From Saccoglossus kowalevskii (taxonomy: Eukaryota > Hemichordata > Enteropneusta > Harrimaniidae): DNA of 64,000 nucleotides. This document shows, piece by piece, positions 12,069 to 23,519 of the stretch (positions are counted from its first letter, which is position 1; each line of letters begins with the position of its first letter). Under the pieces are notes generated by a model that saw only the letters and a program-made list of their open reading frames with translations, was not told the DNA's origin and searched no databases. Where the stretch lies: positions 21,384 to 85,383 of the forward strand of contig NW_003106153.1 in NCBI RefSeq assembly GCF_000003605.2, given 5' to 3'. The position numbers were made by a program, and so were the translations under genes.

Positions 12069-12274
12069 TCAGCTTTACTGAGTGCTTGAACAATTTCAGC
12101 TTTACTGAGTGCTTGAACATTTCAGCTTTACTGAGTGCTTGAACATTTCAGCTTTACTGAGTGCTGAACATTTCAGCTTTACTGAGTGCTGAACATTTCA
12201 GCTTTACTGAGTGCTGAAACATTCAGCTTACTGAGTGCTTGAACATTTCAGCTTTACCTGAGTGTTTGAACATT
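12069..12274 (+). other. Indel patch: monomers of 27, 26, 26, 25, 25, 25, 25, 27 bp
   Basis: Mixed insertions (CAATTTC, TTTACCTG) and deletions (GTGCTGAAC three times). The repeated loss of one T from GCTTG in successive monomers could be a copied variant or a systematic consensus error. Confidence 0.78.
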
Positions 12275-14505
12275 TCAGCTTTACTGAGTGCTTGAACATT
12301 TCAGCTTTACTGAGTGTTTGAACTATTCAGCTTTACTGAGTGTTTGAACATTTCAGCTTTACTGAGTGCTTGAACATTTCAGCTTTACTGAGTGCTTGAA
12401 CATTTCAGCTTTACTGAGTGCTTGAACATTTCAGCTTTACTGAGTGCTTGAACATTTCAGCTTTACTGAGTGTTTGAACATTTCAGCTTTACTGAGTGCT
12501 TGAACATTTCAGCTTTACTGAGTGCTTGAACATTTCAGCTTTACTGAGTGCTTGAACATTTCAGCTTTACTGAGTGCTTGAACATTTCAGCTTTACTGAG
12601 TGTTTTAACATTTCAGCTTTACTGAGTGTTTTAACATTTCAGCTTTACTGAGTGCTTGAACATTTCAGCTTTACTGAGTGCTTGAACATTTCAGCTTTAC
12701 TGAGTGCTTGAACATTTCAGCTTTACTGAGTGCTTGAACATTTCAGCTTTACTGAGTGTTTGAACATTTCAGCTTTACTGAGTGCTTGAACATTTCAGCT
12801 TTACTGAGTGTTTGAACAATTCAGCTTTACTGAGTGTTTGAACATTTCAGCTTTACTGAGTGCTTGAACAATTCAGCTTTACTGAGTGCTTGGACAATTC
12901 AGCTTTACTGAGTGTTTGAACAATTCAGCTTTACTGAGTGTTTGAACATTTCAGCTTTACTGAGTGCTTCAACAATTCAGCTTTACTGAGTGTTTGAACA
13001 TTTCAGCTTTACTGAGTGTTTGAACATTTCAGCTTTACTGAGTGCTTGAACAATTCAGCTTTACTGAGTGCTTGAACAATTCAGCTTTACAGAGTGCTTG
13101 AACATTTCAGCTTTACTGAGTGTTTGAACATTTCAGCTTTACTGAGTGCTTGAACAATTCAGCTTTACTGAGTGCTTGAACATTTCAGCTTTACTGAGTG
13201 CTTGAACATTTCAGCTTTACTGAGTGTTTGAACAATTCAGCTTTACTGAGTGCTTGAACAATTCAGCTTTACTGAGTGCTTGAACATTTCAGCTTTACTG
13301 AGTGCTTGAACATTTCAGCTTTACTGAGTGTTTGAACATTTCAGCTTTACTGAGTGCTTGAACAATTCAGCTTTACTGAGTGCTTGAACATTTCAGCTTT
13401 ACTGAGTGCTTGAACATTTCAGCTTTACTGAGTGCTTGAACATTTCAGCTTTACTGAGTGTTTGAACAATTCAGCTTTACTGAGTGCTTGAACATTTCAG
13501 CTTTACTGAGTGTTTGAACATTTCAGCTTTACTGAGTGCTTGAACATTTCAGCTTTACTGAGTGCTTGAACATTTCAGCTTTACTGAGTGCTTGGACATT
13601 TCAGCTTTACTGAGTGTTTGAACATTTCAGCTTTACTGAGTGCTTGAAAATTTCAGCTTTACTGAGTGCTTGAACATTTCAGCTTTACTGAGTGGTTGAA
13701 CATTTCAGCTTTACTGAGTGTTGGAACATTTCAGCTTTACTGAGTGTTTGAACAATTCAGCTTTACTGAGTCCTTGAACAATTCAGCTTTACTGAGTCCT
13801 TGAACAATTCAGCTTTACTGAGTGTTTGAACATTTCAGCTTTACTGAGTGTTTGAACAATTCAGCTTTACTGAGTGCTTGAACAATTCAGCTTTACTGAG
13901 TGTTTGAACATTTCAGCTTTACTGAGTGTTTGAACATTTCAGCTTTACTGAGTGCTTGAACAATTCAGCTTTACTGAGTGCTTGAACATTTCAGCTTTAC
14001 TGAGTGCTTGAACATTTCAGCTTTACTGAGTGTTTGAAAATTTCAGCTTTACTGAGTGTTTGAACAATTCAGCTTTACTGAGTGTTTGAACAATTCAGCT
14101 TTACTGAGTGTTTGAACAATTCAGCTTTACTAAGTGCTTGAACAATTCAGCTTTACTGAGTGTTTGAACATTTCAGCTTTACTGAGTGCTTGAACAATTC
14201 AGCTTTACTGAGTGCTTGAACAATTCAGCTTTACTGAATGCTTGAACATTTCAGCTTTACTGAGTGTTTGAACATTTCAGCTTTACTGAGTGCTTGAACA
14301 ATTCAGCTTTACTGAGTGCTTGAACAATTCAGCTTTACTGAGTGTTTGAACATTTCAGCTTTACTGAGTGCTTGAAAATTTCAGCTTTACTGAGTGGTTG
14401 AACATTTCAGCTTTACTGAGTGTTTGAACATTTCAGCTTTACTGAGTCCTTGAACAATTCAGCTTTACTGAGTCCTTGAACATTTCAGCTTTACTGAGTG
14501 CTTGA

Positions 14506-15130
14506 ACAATTCAGCTTTACTGAGTGTTTGAACAATTCAGCTTTACTGAGTGTTTGAACAATTCAGCTTTACTGAGTGTTTGAACATTTCAGCTTTACTG
14601 AGTGCTTCAACAATTCAGCTTTACTGAGTGTTTGAACATTTCAGCTTTACTGAGTGTTTGAACAATTCAGCTTTACTGAGTCCTTGAACAATTCAGCTTT
14701 ACTGAGTCCTTGAACATTTCAGCTTTACTGAGTGTTTGAACAATTCAGCTTTACTGAGTGTTTGAACAATTCAGCTTTACTGAGTGTTTGAACATTTCAG
14801 CTTTACTGAGTGTTTGAACATTTCAGCTTTACTGAGTGTTTGAACAATTCAGCTTTACTGAGTGTTTGAACAATTCAGCTTTACTGAGTGTTTGGACATT
14901 TCAGCTTTACTGAGTGTTTGAACATTTCAGCTTTACTGAGTGCTTGAACATTTCAGCTTTACTGAGTGTTTGAAGATTTCAGCTTTACTGAGTGGTTGAA
15001 CAATTCAGCTTTACTGAGTGTTTGAACATTTCAGCTTTACTGAGTGCTTGAACAATTCAGCTTTACTGAGTGTTTGAACATTTCAGCTTTACTGAGTGTT
15101 TGAACAATTCAGCTTTACTGAGTGTTTGAA
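14506..15130 (+). repeat. Duplicated block B, copy 2 (625 bp)
   Basis: Partner of 6561-7185. The GAAG marker at 14972-14975 followed by a GTGGTTG monomer also appears near 26248 and 63174, so at least this short core exists in four places. Confidence 0.88.
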
Positions 15131-16069
15131 TAATTCAGCTTTACTGAGTGCTTGAACAATTCAGCTTTACTGAGTGTTTGAACATTTCAGCTTTACTGAG
15201 TGCTTGAACAATTCAGCTTTACTGAGTGCTTGAACAATTCAGCTTTACTGAGTGTTTGAACAATGCAGCTTTACTGAGTCCTTGAACAATTCAGCTTTAC
15301 TGAGTGTTTGAACATTTCAGCTTTACTGAGTCCTTGAACATTTCAGTTTTACTGAGTGTTTGAACATTTCAGCTGTACTGAGTGTTTGAACAATTCAGCT
15401 TTACTGAGTGTTTGAACAATTCAGCTTTACTGAGTGCTTGAACAATTCAGCTTTACTGAGTGTTTGAACATTTCAGCTTTACTGAGTGCTTGAACATTTC
15501 AGCTTTACTGAGTGCTTGAACATTTCAGCTTTACTGAGTGCTTGAACATTTCAGCTTTACTGAGTGTTTGAACATTTCAGCTTTACTGAGTGCTTGAACA
15601 ATTCAGCTTTACTGAGTGTTTGAACATTTCAGCTTTACTGAGTGTTTGAACATTTCAGCTTTACTGAGTGCTTGAACATTTCAGCTTTACTGAGTGCTTG
15701 AACATTTCAGCTTTACTGAGTGCTTGAACATTTCAGCTTTACTGAGTGCTTGAACATTTCAGCTTTACTGAGTGCTTGAACATTTCAGCTTTACTGAGTG
15801 CTTGAACATTTCAGCTTTACTGAGTGCTTGAACATTTCAGCTTTACTGAGTGCTTGAACATTTCAGCTTTACTGAGTGTTTGAACAATTCAGCTTTACTG
15901 AGTGCTTGAACAATTCAGCTTTACTGAGTGCTTGAACATTTCAGCTTTACTGAGTGCTTGAACAATTCAGCTTTACTGAGTGCTTGAACAATTCAGCTTT
16001 ACTGAGTGCTTGAACAATTCAGCTTTACTGAGTGTTTGAACATTTCAGCTTTACTGAGTGCTTGAACAA

Positions 16070-16502
16070 TTCAGCTTTACTGAGTGCTTGAACATTTCAG
16101 CTTTACTGAGTGCTTGAACATTTCAGCTTTACTGAGTGCTTGAACATTTCAGCTTTACTGAGTGCTTGAACATTTCAGCTTTACTGAGTGTTTGAACATT
16201 TCAGCTTTACTGAGTGCTTGAACATTTCAGCTTTACTGAGTGTTTGAACAATTCAGCTTTACTGAGTGTTTGAACATTTCAACTTTACTGAGTGTTTGAA
16301 CAATTCAGCTTTACCGAGTCCTTGAACAATTCAGCTTTACTGAGTGTTTGAACATTTCAGCTTTGCTGAGTGCTTGAACATTTCAGCTTTACTGAGTGCT
16401 TGAACATTTCAGCTTTACTGAGTGCTTGAACATTTCAGCTTTACTGAGTGCTTGAACATTTCAGCTTTACTGAGTGTTTGAACATTTCAGCTTTACTGAG
16501 TG
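16070..16502 (+). repeat. Duplicated block C, copy 1 (433 bp)
   Basis: Identical by eye to 31060-31492 (offset 14,990). Diagnostic markers in order are TTCAACTTTAC, a TTACCGAGTCC monomer and the very rare CTTTGCTGAG (near 16361). The pair TTCAACTTTAC plus TTACCGAGTCC in adjacent monomers also occurs near 24070, 52779 and 55639, without the GCTGAG marker. Confidence 0.88.
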
Positions 16503-17370
16503 TTTGAACAATTCAGCTTTACTGAGTGCTTGAACATTTCAGCTTTACTGAGTGCTTGAACATTTCAGCTTTACTGAGTGCTTGAACATTTCAGCTTTAC
16601 TGAGTGCTTGAACAATTCAGCTTTACTGAGTGGTTGAACATTTCAGCTTTACTGAGTGTTTGAACATTTCAGCTTTACTGAGTGTTTGAACAATTCAGCT
16701 TTACTGAGTCCTTGAACAATTCAGCTTTACTGAGTCCTTGAACATTTCAGCTTTACTGAGTGCTTGAACAATTCAGCTTTACTGAGTGTTTGAACATTTC
16801 AGCTTTACTGAGTGTTTGAACAATTCAGCTTTACTGAGTGTTTGAACAATTCAGCTTTACTGAGTGTTAGAACAATTCAGCTTTACTGAGTGTTTGAACA
16901 TTTCAGCTTTACTGAGTGCTTGAACAATTCAGCTTTACTGAGTGCTTGAACATTTCAGCTTTACTGAGTGCTTGAACATTTCAGCTTTACTGAGTGCTTG
17001 AACATTTCAGCTTTACTGAGTGCTTGAACATTTCAGCTTTACTGAGTGTTTGAACATTTCAGCTTTACTGAGTCCTTGAACATTTCAGCTTTACTGAGTC
17101 CTTGAACATTTCAGCTTTACTGAGTGCTTGAACATTTCAGCTTTACTGAGTGTTTGAACAATTCAGCTTTACTGAGTGTTTGAACATTTCAGCTTTACTG
17201 AGTGTTTGAACATTTCAGCTTTACTGAGTGCTTCAACAATTCAGCTTTACTGAGTGTTTGAACATTTCAGCTTTACTGAGTGTTTGAACATTTCAGCTTT
17301 ACTGAGTGCTTGAACAATTCAGCTTTACTGAGTGCTTGAACATTTCAGCTTTACTGAGTGTTTGAACAAT

Positions 17371-17735
17371 TCAGCTTTACTGAGTGCTTGAACAATTTCA
17401 GCTTTACTGAGTGCTTGAACATTTCAGCTTTACTGAGTGCTTGAACATTTCAGCTTTACTGAGTGCTTGAACAATTCAGCTTTACTGAGTGCTTGAACAA
17501 TTCAGCTTTACTGAGTGCTTGAACATTTCAGCTTTACTGAGTGCTTGAACATTTCAGCTTTACTGAGTGTTTGAACAATTCAGCTTTACTGAGTGCTTTG
17601 AACATTTCAGCTTTACTGAGTGCTTGAACATTTCAGCTTTACTGAGTGTTTGAACATTTCAGCTTTACTGAGTGCTTGAACAATTCAGCTTTACTGAGTG
17701 CTTGAACATTTCAGCTTACTGAGTGCTTGAACATT
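17371..17735 (+). other. Scattered single-base indels in the array
   Basis: Isolated length variants: a 27-bp monomer at 17371 (CAATTTC), a 27-bp monomer at 17580 (GCTTTG) and a 25-bp monomer at 17711 (GCTTAC). The monomers between them are exact. Another single 25-bp monomer follows at 18282. Confidence 0.75.
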
Positions 17736-19839
17736 TCAGCTTTACTGAGTGTTTGAACAATTCAGCTTTACTGAGTGCTTGAACATTTCAGCTTTACTGA
17801 GGGTTTGAACATTTCAGCTTTACTGAGTGCTTGAACATTTCAGCTTTACTGAGTGTTTGAACATTTCAGCTTTACTGAGTGCTTGAACAATTCAGCTTTA
17901 CTGAGTGTTTGAACATTTCAGCTTTACTGAGTGTTTGAACATTTCAGCTTTACTGAGTGTTTGAACATTTCAGCTTTACTGAGTGCTTGAACAATTCAGC
18001 TTTACTGAGTGTTTGAACATTTCAGCTTTACTGAGTGTTTGAACAATTCAGCTTTACTGAGTGGTTGAACAATTCAGCTTTACTGAGTGTTGGAACATTT
18101 CAGCTTTACTGAGTCCTTGAACAATTCAGCTTTACTGAGTGCTTGAACATTTCAGCTTTACTGAGTGCTTGAACATTTCAGCTTTACTGAGTGGTTGAAC
18201 ATTTCAGCTTTACTGAGTGTTGGAACATTTCAGCTTTACTGAGTGTTTGAACAATTCAGCTTTACTGAGTCCTTGAACAATTCAGCTTACTGAGTCCTTG
18301 AACATTTCAGCTTTACTGAGTGTTTGAACATTTCAACTTTGCTGAGTGGTTGAACATTTCAGCTTTACTGAGTGCTTGAACAATTCAGCTTTACTGAGTG
18401 TTTGAACAATTCAGCTTTACTGAGTGTTTGAACATTTCAGCTTTACTGAGTGCTTGAACAATTCAGCTTTACTGAGTGCTTGAACATTTCAGCTTTACTG
18501 AGTGCTTGAACATTTCAGCTTTACTGAGTGTTTGAACATTTCAGCTTTACTGAGTGTTTGAACAATTCAGCTTTACTGAGTGTTTGAACAATTCAGCTTT
18601 ACTGAGTGTTTGAACAATTCAGCTTTACTGAGTGTTTGAACATTTCAGCTTTACTGAGTGCTTGAACAATTCAGCTTTACTGAGTGCTTGAACATTTCAG
18701 CTTTACTGAGTGCTTGAACATTTCAGCTTTACTGAGTGGTTGAACAATTCAGCTTTACTGAGTGTTTGAACATTTCAGCTTTACTGAGTGTTTGAACAAT
18801 TCAGCTTTACTGAGTGCTTGAACAATTCAGCTTTACTGAGTGTTTGAACATTTCAGCTTTACTGAGTGCTTGAACAATTCAGCTTTACTGAGTGTTTGAA
18901 CATTTCAGCTTTACTGAGTGCTTGAACAATTCAGCTTTACTGAGTGTTAGAACAATTCAGCTTTACTGAGTGTTTGAACATTTCAGCTTTACTGAGTGCT
19001 TGAACATTTCAGCTTTACTGAGTGTTTGAACATTTCAGCTTTACTGAGTGCTTGAACATTTCAGCTTTACTGAGTGTTTGAACAATTCAGCTTTACTGAG
19101 TGTTTGAACAATTCAGCTTTACTGAGTCCTTGAACAATTCAGCTTTACTGAGTCCTTGAACATTTCAGCTTTACTGAGTGTTTGAACATTTCAGCTTTAC
19201 TGAGTGTTTGAACAATTCAGCTTTACTGAGTGTTTGAACAATTCAGCTTTACTGAGTGTTTGAACAATTCAGCTTTACTGAGTGCTTGAACATTTCAGCT
19301 TTACTGAGTGCTTGAACATTTCAGCTTTACAGAGTGTTTGAACAATTCAGCTTTACTGAGTGTTTGAACAATGCAGCTTTACTGAGTCCTTGAACAATTC
19401 AGCTTTACTGAGTCCTTGAACATTTCAGCTTTACTGAGTGTTTGAACATTTCAACTTTGCTGAGTGGTTGAACATTTCAGCTTTACTGAGTGCTTGAACA
19501 ATTCAGCTTTACTGAGTGTTTGAACATTTCAGCTTTACTGAGTGCTTGAACATTTCAGCTTTACTGAGTGTTTGAACAATTCAGCTTTACTGAGTCCTTG
19601 AACAATTCAGCTTTACTGAGTGCTTGAACATTTCAACTTTACTGAGTGCTTGAACATTTCAGCTTTACTGAGTGTTTGAACAATTCAGCTTTACTGAGTC
19701 CTTGAACAATTCAGCTTTACTGAGTCCTTGAACATTTCAGCTTTACTGAGTGCTTGAACATTTCAGCTTTACTGAGTGTTTGAACAATTCAGCTTTACTG
19801 AGTGTTTGAACAATTCAGCTTTACTGAGTGCTTGAACAT

Positions 19840-20291
19840 TTCAGCTTTACTGAGTGCTTGAACATTTCAGCTTTACTGAGTGCTTGAACATTTCAGCTTT
19901 ACTGAGTGGCTGGACATTTCAGCTTTACTGAGTGTTTGAACATTTCAGCTTTACTGAGTGTTTGAACATTTCAGCTTTACTGAGTGCTTGAACAATTCAG
20001 CTTTACTGAGTGCTTGAACATTTCAGCTTTACTGAGTGCTTGAACATTTCAGCTTTACTGAGTGCTTGAACATTTCAGCTTTACTGAGTGTTTGAACAAT
20101 TCAGCTTTACTGAGTGCTTGAACATTTCAGCTTTACTGAGTGTTTGAACAATTCAGCTTTACTGAGTGCTTGAACATTTCAGCTTTACTGAGTGCTTGAA
20201 CATTTCAGCTTTACTGAGTGGTTGGACATTTCAGCTTTACTGAGTGTTTGAACATTTCAGCTTTACTGAGTGTTTGAACAATTCAGCTTTA
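19840..20291 (+). repeat. Duplicated block D, copy 1 (452 bp)
   Basis: Identical by eye to 29110-29561 (offset 9,270). It holds the rare GTGGCTGGAC monomer (near 19908) and, 12 monomers later, a GTGGTTGGAC monomer (near 20220). Related GGCTGG monomers occur near 5960, 10506, 55890 and 56694. Confidence 0.87.
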
Positions 20292-20412
20292 CTGAGTGTT
20301 TGAACATTTCTGCTTTACTGAGTGCTTGAACAATTCAGCTTTACTGAGTGCTTGAACATTTCAGCTTTACTGAGTGTTTGAACATTTCAGCTTTACTGAG
20401 TGCTTGAACATT

Positions 20413-20493
20413 TCAGCTTTACTGAGTGGTTTGAACATTTCAGCTTTACTGAGTGTTTGAACAAATTCAGCTTTACTGAGTCCTTGAACAATT
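20413..20493 (+). other. Indel patch: three 27-bp monomers
   Basis: Only insertions here: GGTTTG, ACAAATTC and CAATTTC, one extra base each. Exact register resumes at 20494. Confidence 0.78.
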
Positions 20494-21143
20494 TCAGCTT
20501 TACTGAGTCCTTGAACATTTCAGCTTTACTGAGTGCTTGAACAATTCAGCTTTACTGAGTGTTTGAACAATTCAGCTTTACTGAGTGTTTGAACAATTCA
20601 GCTTTACTGAGTGTTTGAACATTTCAGCTTTACTGAGTGCTTCAACAATTCAGCTTTACTGAGTGTTTGAACATTTCAGCTTTACTGAGTGTTTGAACAT
20701 TTCAGCTTTACTGAGTGCTTGAACAATTCAGCTTTACTGAGTGCTTGAACATTTCAGCTTTACAGAGTGCTTGAACATTTCAGCTTTACTGAGTGTTTGA
20801 ACATTTCAGCTTTACTGAGTGCTTGAACAATTCAGCTTTACTGAGTGCTTGAACATTTCAGCTTTACTGAGTGCTTGAACATTTCAGCTTTACTGAGTGT
20901 GTGAACAATTCAGCTTTACTGAGTGCTTGAACAATTCAGCTTTACTGAGTGCTTGAACAATTCAGCTTTACTGAGTGCTTGAACATTTCAGCTTTACTGA
21001 GTGCTTGAACCGTTCAGCTTTACTGAGTGTTTGAACAATTCAGCTTTACTGAATGCTTGAACAATTCAGCTTTACTGAGTGCTTGAACATTTCAGCTTTA
21101 CTGAGTGCTTGAACATTTCAGCTTTACTGAGTGTTTGAACATT

Positions 21144-21289
21144 TCAGCTTTACTGAGTGCTTGAACAATCAGCTTACTGAGTGTTGAACATTCAGCTTTA
21201 CTGAGTGTTTGAACAAATCAGCTTACTGAGTGCTTGAACATTTCAGCTTACTGAGTGTTGAACATTCAGCTTACTGAGTGCTTGAACAT
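21144..21289 (+). other. Indel patch: monomers of 25, 23, 26, 25, 23, 24 bp
   Basis: Deletions within T runs and in GTTTG, with AAATC in place of AATTC. Register is exact for 24 monomers on each side. Confidence 0.8.
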
Positions 21290-21939
21290 TCAGCTTTACT
21301 GAGTGTTTGAACATTTCAGCTTTACTGAGTGTTTGAACAATTCAGCTTTACTGAGTGCTTGAACATTTCAGATTTACTGAGTGCTTGAACATTTCAGCTT
21401 TACTGAGTGTTTGAACAATTCAGCTTTACTGAGTGCTTGAACAATTCAGCTTTACTGAGTGCTTGAACATTTCAGCTTTACTGAGTGCTTGAACAATTCA
21501 GCTTTACTGAGTGTTTGAACATTTCAGCTTTACTGAGTGCTTCAACAATTCAGCTTTACTGAGTGTTTGAACATTTCAGCTTTACTGAGTGTTTGAACAT
21601 TTCAGCTTTACTGAGTGCTTGAACAATTCAGCTTTACTGAGTGCTTGAACATTTCAGCTTTACAGAGTGCTTGAACATTTCAGCTTTACTGAGTGTTTGA
21701 ACATTTCAGCTTTACTGAGTGCTTGAACAATTCAGCTTTACTGAGTGCTTGAACATTTCAGATTTACTGAGTGCTTGAACATTTCAGCTTTACTGAGTGT
21801 TTGAACAATTCAGCTTTACTGAGTGCTTGAACAATTCAGCTTTACTGAGTGCTTGAACATTTCAGCTTTACTGAGTGCTTGAACATTTCAGCTTTACTGA
21901 GTGTTTGAACATTTCAGCTTTACTGAGTGCTTGAACAAT

Positions 21940-22065
21940 TCAGCTTTACTGAGTGCTTGAACATTCAGCTTTACTGAGTGTTGAACAATTCAGCTTTACT
22001 GAGTGCTTGAACATTTCAGCTTTACTGAGTCCTTGAACATTCAGCTTACTGAGTGCTTGAACAAT
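21940..22065 (+). other. Indel patch: monomers of 25, 25, 26, 25, 25 bp
   Basis: Single-base losses in ATTTC, GTTTG and CTTTAC. It directly precedes the longest exact run of the window. Confidence 0.78.
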
Positions 22066-22765
22066 TCAGCTTTACTGAGTGTTTGAACAATTCAGCTTTA
22101 CTGAGTGTTTGAACAATTCAGCTTTACTGAGTGTTTGAACATTTCAGCTTTACTGAGTGCTTCAACAATTCAGCTTTACTGAGTGTTTGAACATTTCAGC
22201 TTTACTGAGTGTTTGAACATTTCAGCTTTACTGAGTGCTTGAACAATTCAGCTTTACTGAGTGCTTGAACAATTCAGCTTTACAGAGTGCTTGAACATTT
22301 CAGCTTTACTGAGTGTTTGAACATTTCAGCTTTACTGAGTGCTTGAACAATTCAGCTTTACTGAGTGCTTGAACATTTCAGCTTTACTGAGTGCTTGAAC
22401 ATTTCAGCTTTACTGAGTGTTTGAACAATTCAGCTTTACTGAGTGCTTGAACAATTCAGCTTTACTGAGTGCTTGAACATTTCAGCTTTACTGAGTGCTT
22501 GAACATTTCAGCTTTACTGAGTGTTTGAACATTTCAGCTTTACTGAGTGCTTGAACAATTCAGCTTTACTGAGTGCTTGAACATTTCAGCTTTACTGAGT
22601 GCTTGAACATTTCAGCTTTACTGAGTGCTTGAACATTTCAGCTTTACTGAGTGTTTGAACAATTCAGCTTTACTGAGTGCTTGAACATTTCAGCTTTACT
22701 GAGTGCTTGAACAATTCAGCTTTACTGAGTGCTTGAACATTTCAGCTTTACTGAGTGTTTGAACT

Positions 22766-23519
22766 ATTCAGCTTTACTGAGTGTTTGAACATTTCAGCTT
22801 TACTGAGTGCTTGAACATTTCAGCTTTACTGAGTGCTTGAACATTTCAGCTTTACTGAGTGTTTGAACATTTCAGCTTTACTGAGTGCTTGAACATTTCA
22901 GCTTTACTGAGTGCTTGAACATTTCAGCTTTACTGAGTGCTTGAACATTTCAGCTTTACTGAGTGCTTGAACATTTCAGCTTTACTGAGTGTTTTAACAT
23001 TTCAGCTTTACTGAGTGCTTGAACATTTCAGCTTTACTGAGTGCTTGAACATTTCAGCTTTACTGAGTGCTTGAACATTTCAGCTTTACTGAGTGTTTGA
23101 ACATTTCAGCTTTACTGAGTGCTTGAACATTTCAGCTTTACTGAGTGTTTGAACATTTCAGCTTTACTGAGTGTTTGAACAATTCAGCTTTACTGAGTGC
23201 TTGAACATTTCAGCTTTACTGAGTGCTTGAACAATTCAGCTTTACTGAGTGTTTGAACATTTCAGCTTTACTGAGTGCTTGAACAATTCAGCTTTACTGA
23301 GTGCTTGAACATTTCCGCTTTACTGAGTGCTTGAACATTTCAGCTTTACTGAGTGCTTAAACATTTCAGCTTTACTGAGTGTTTGAACATTTCAGCTTTA
23401 CTGAGTGCTTGAACATTTCAGCTTTACTGAGTGCTTGAACATTTCAGCTTTACTGAGTGTTTGAACATTTCAGCTTTACTGAGTGCTTGAACAATTCAGC
23501 TTTACTGAGTGCTTGAACA
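22766..23519 (+). repeat. Duplicated block E, copy 1 (754 bp)
   Basis: The longest identical pair I traced: 29 monomers, identical to 53945-54698 (offset 31,179). Markers in order are GTTTTAAC (T at 22995), TTCCGC (near 23314) and GCTTAAAC (near 23357). The left limit is a T/A difference in a GAACTATT junction (22765); the right limit is A/T at position 25 (23520). Confidence 0.9.

Larger units (their letters stand above)
12275..17370 (+). repeat. 196 consecutive exact 26-bp monomers
   Basis: 5,096 bases, exactly 196 x 26, with no net indel. The run includes two adjacent GTTTTAAC monomers at 12601 and 12627, the only place where I saw this rare marker doubled, and copy 2 of block B. Confidence 0.9.
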
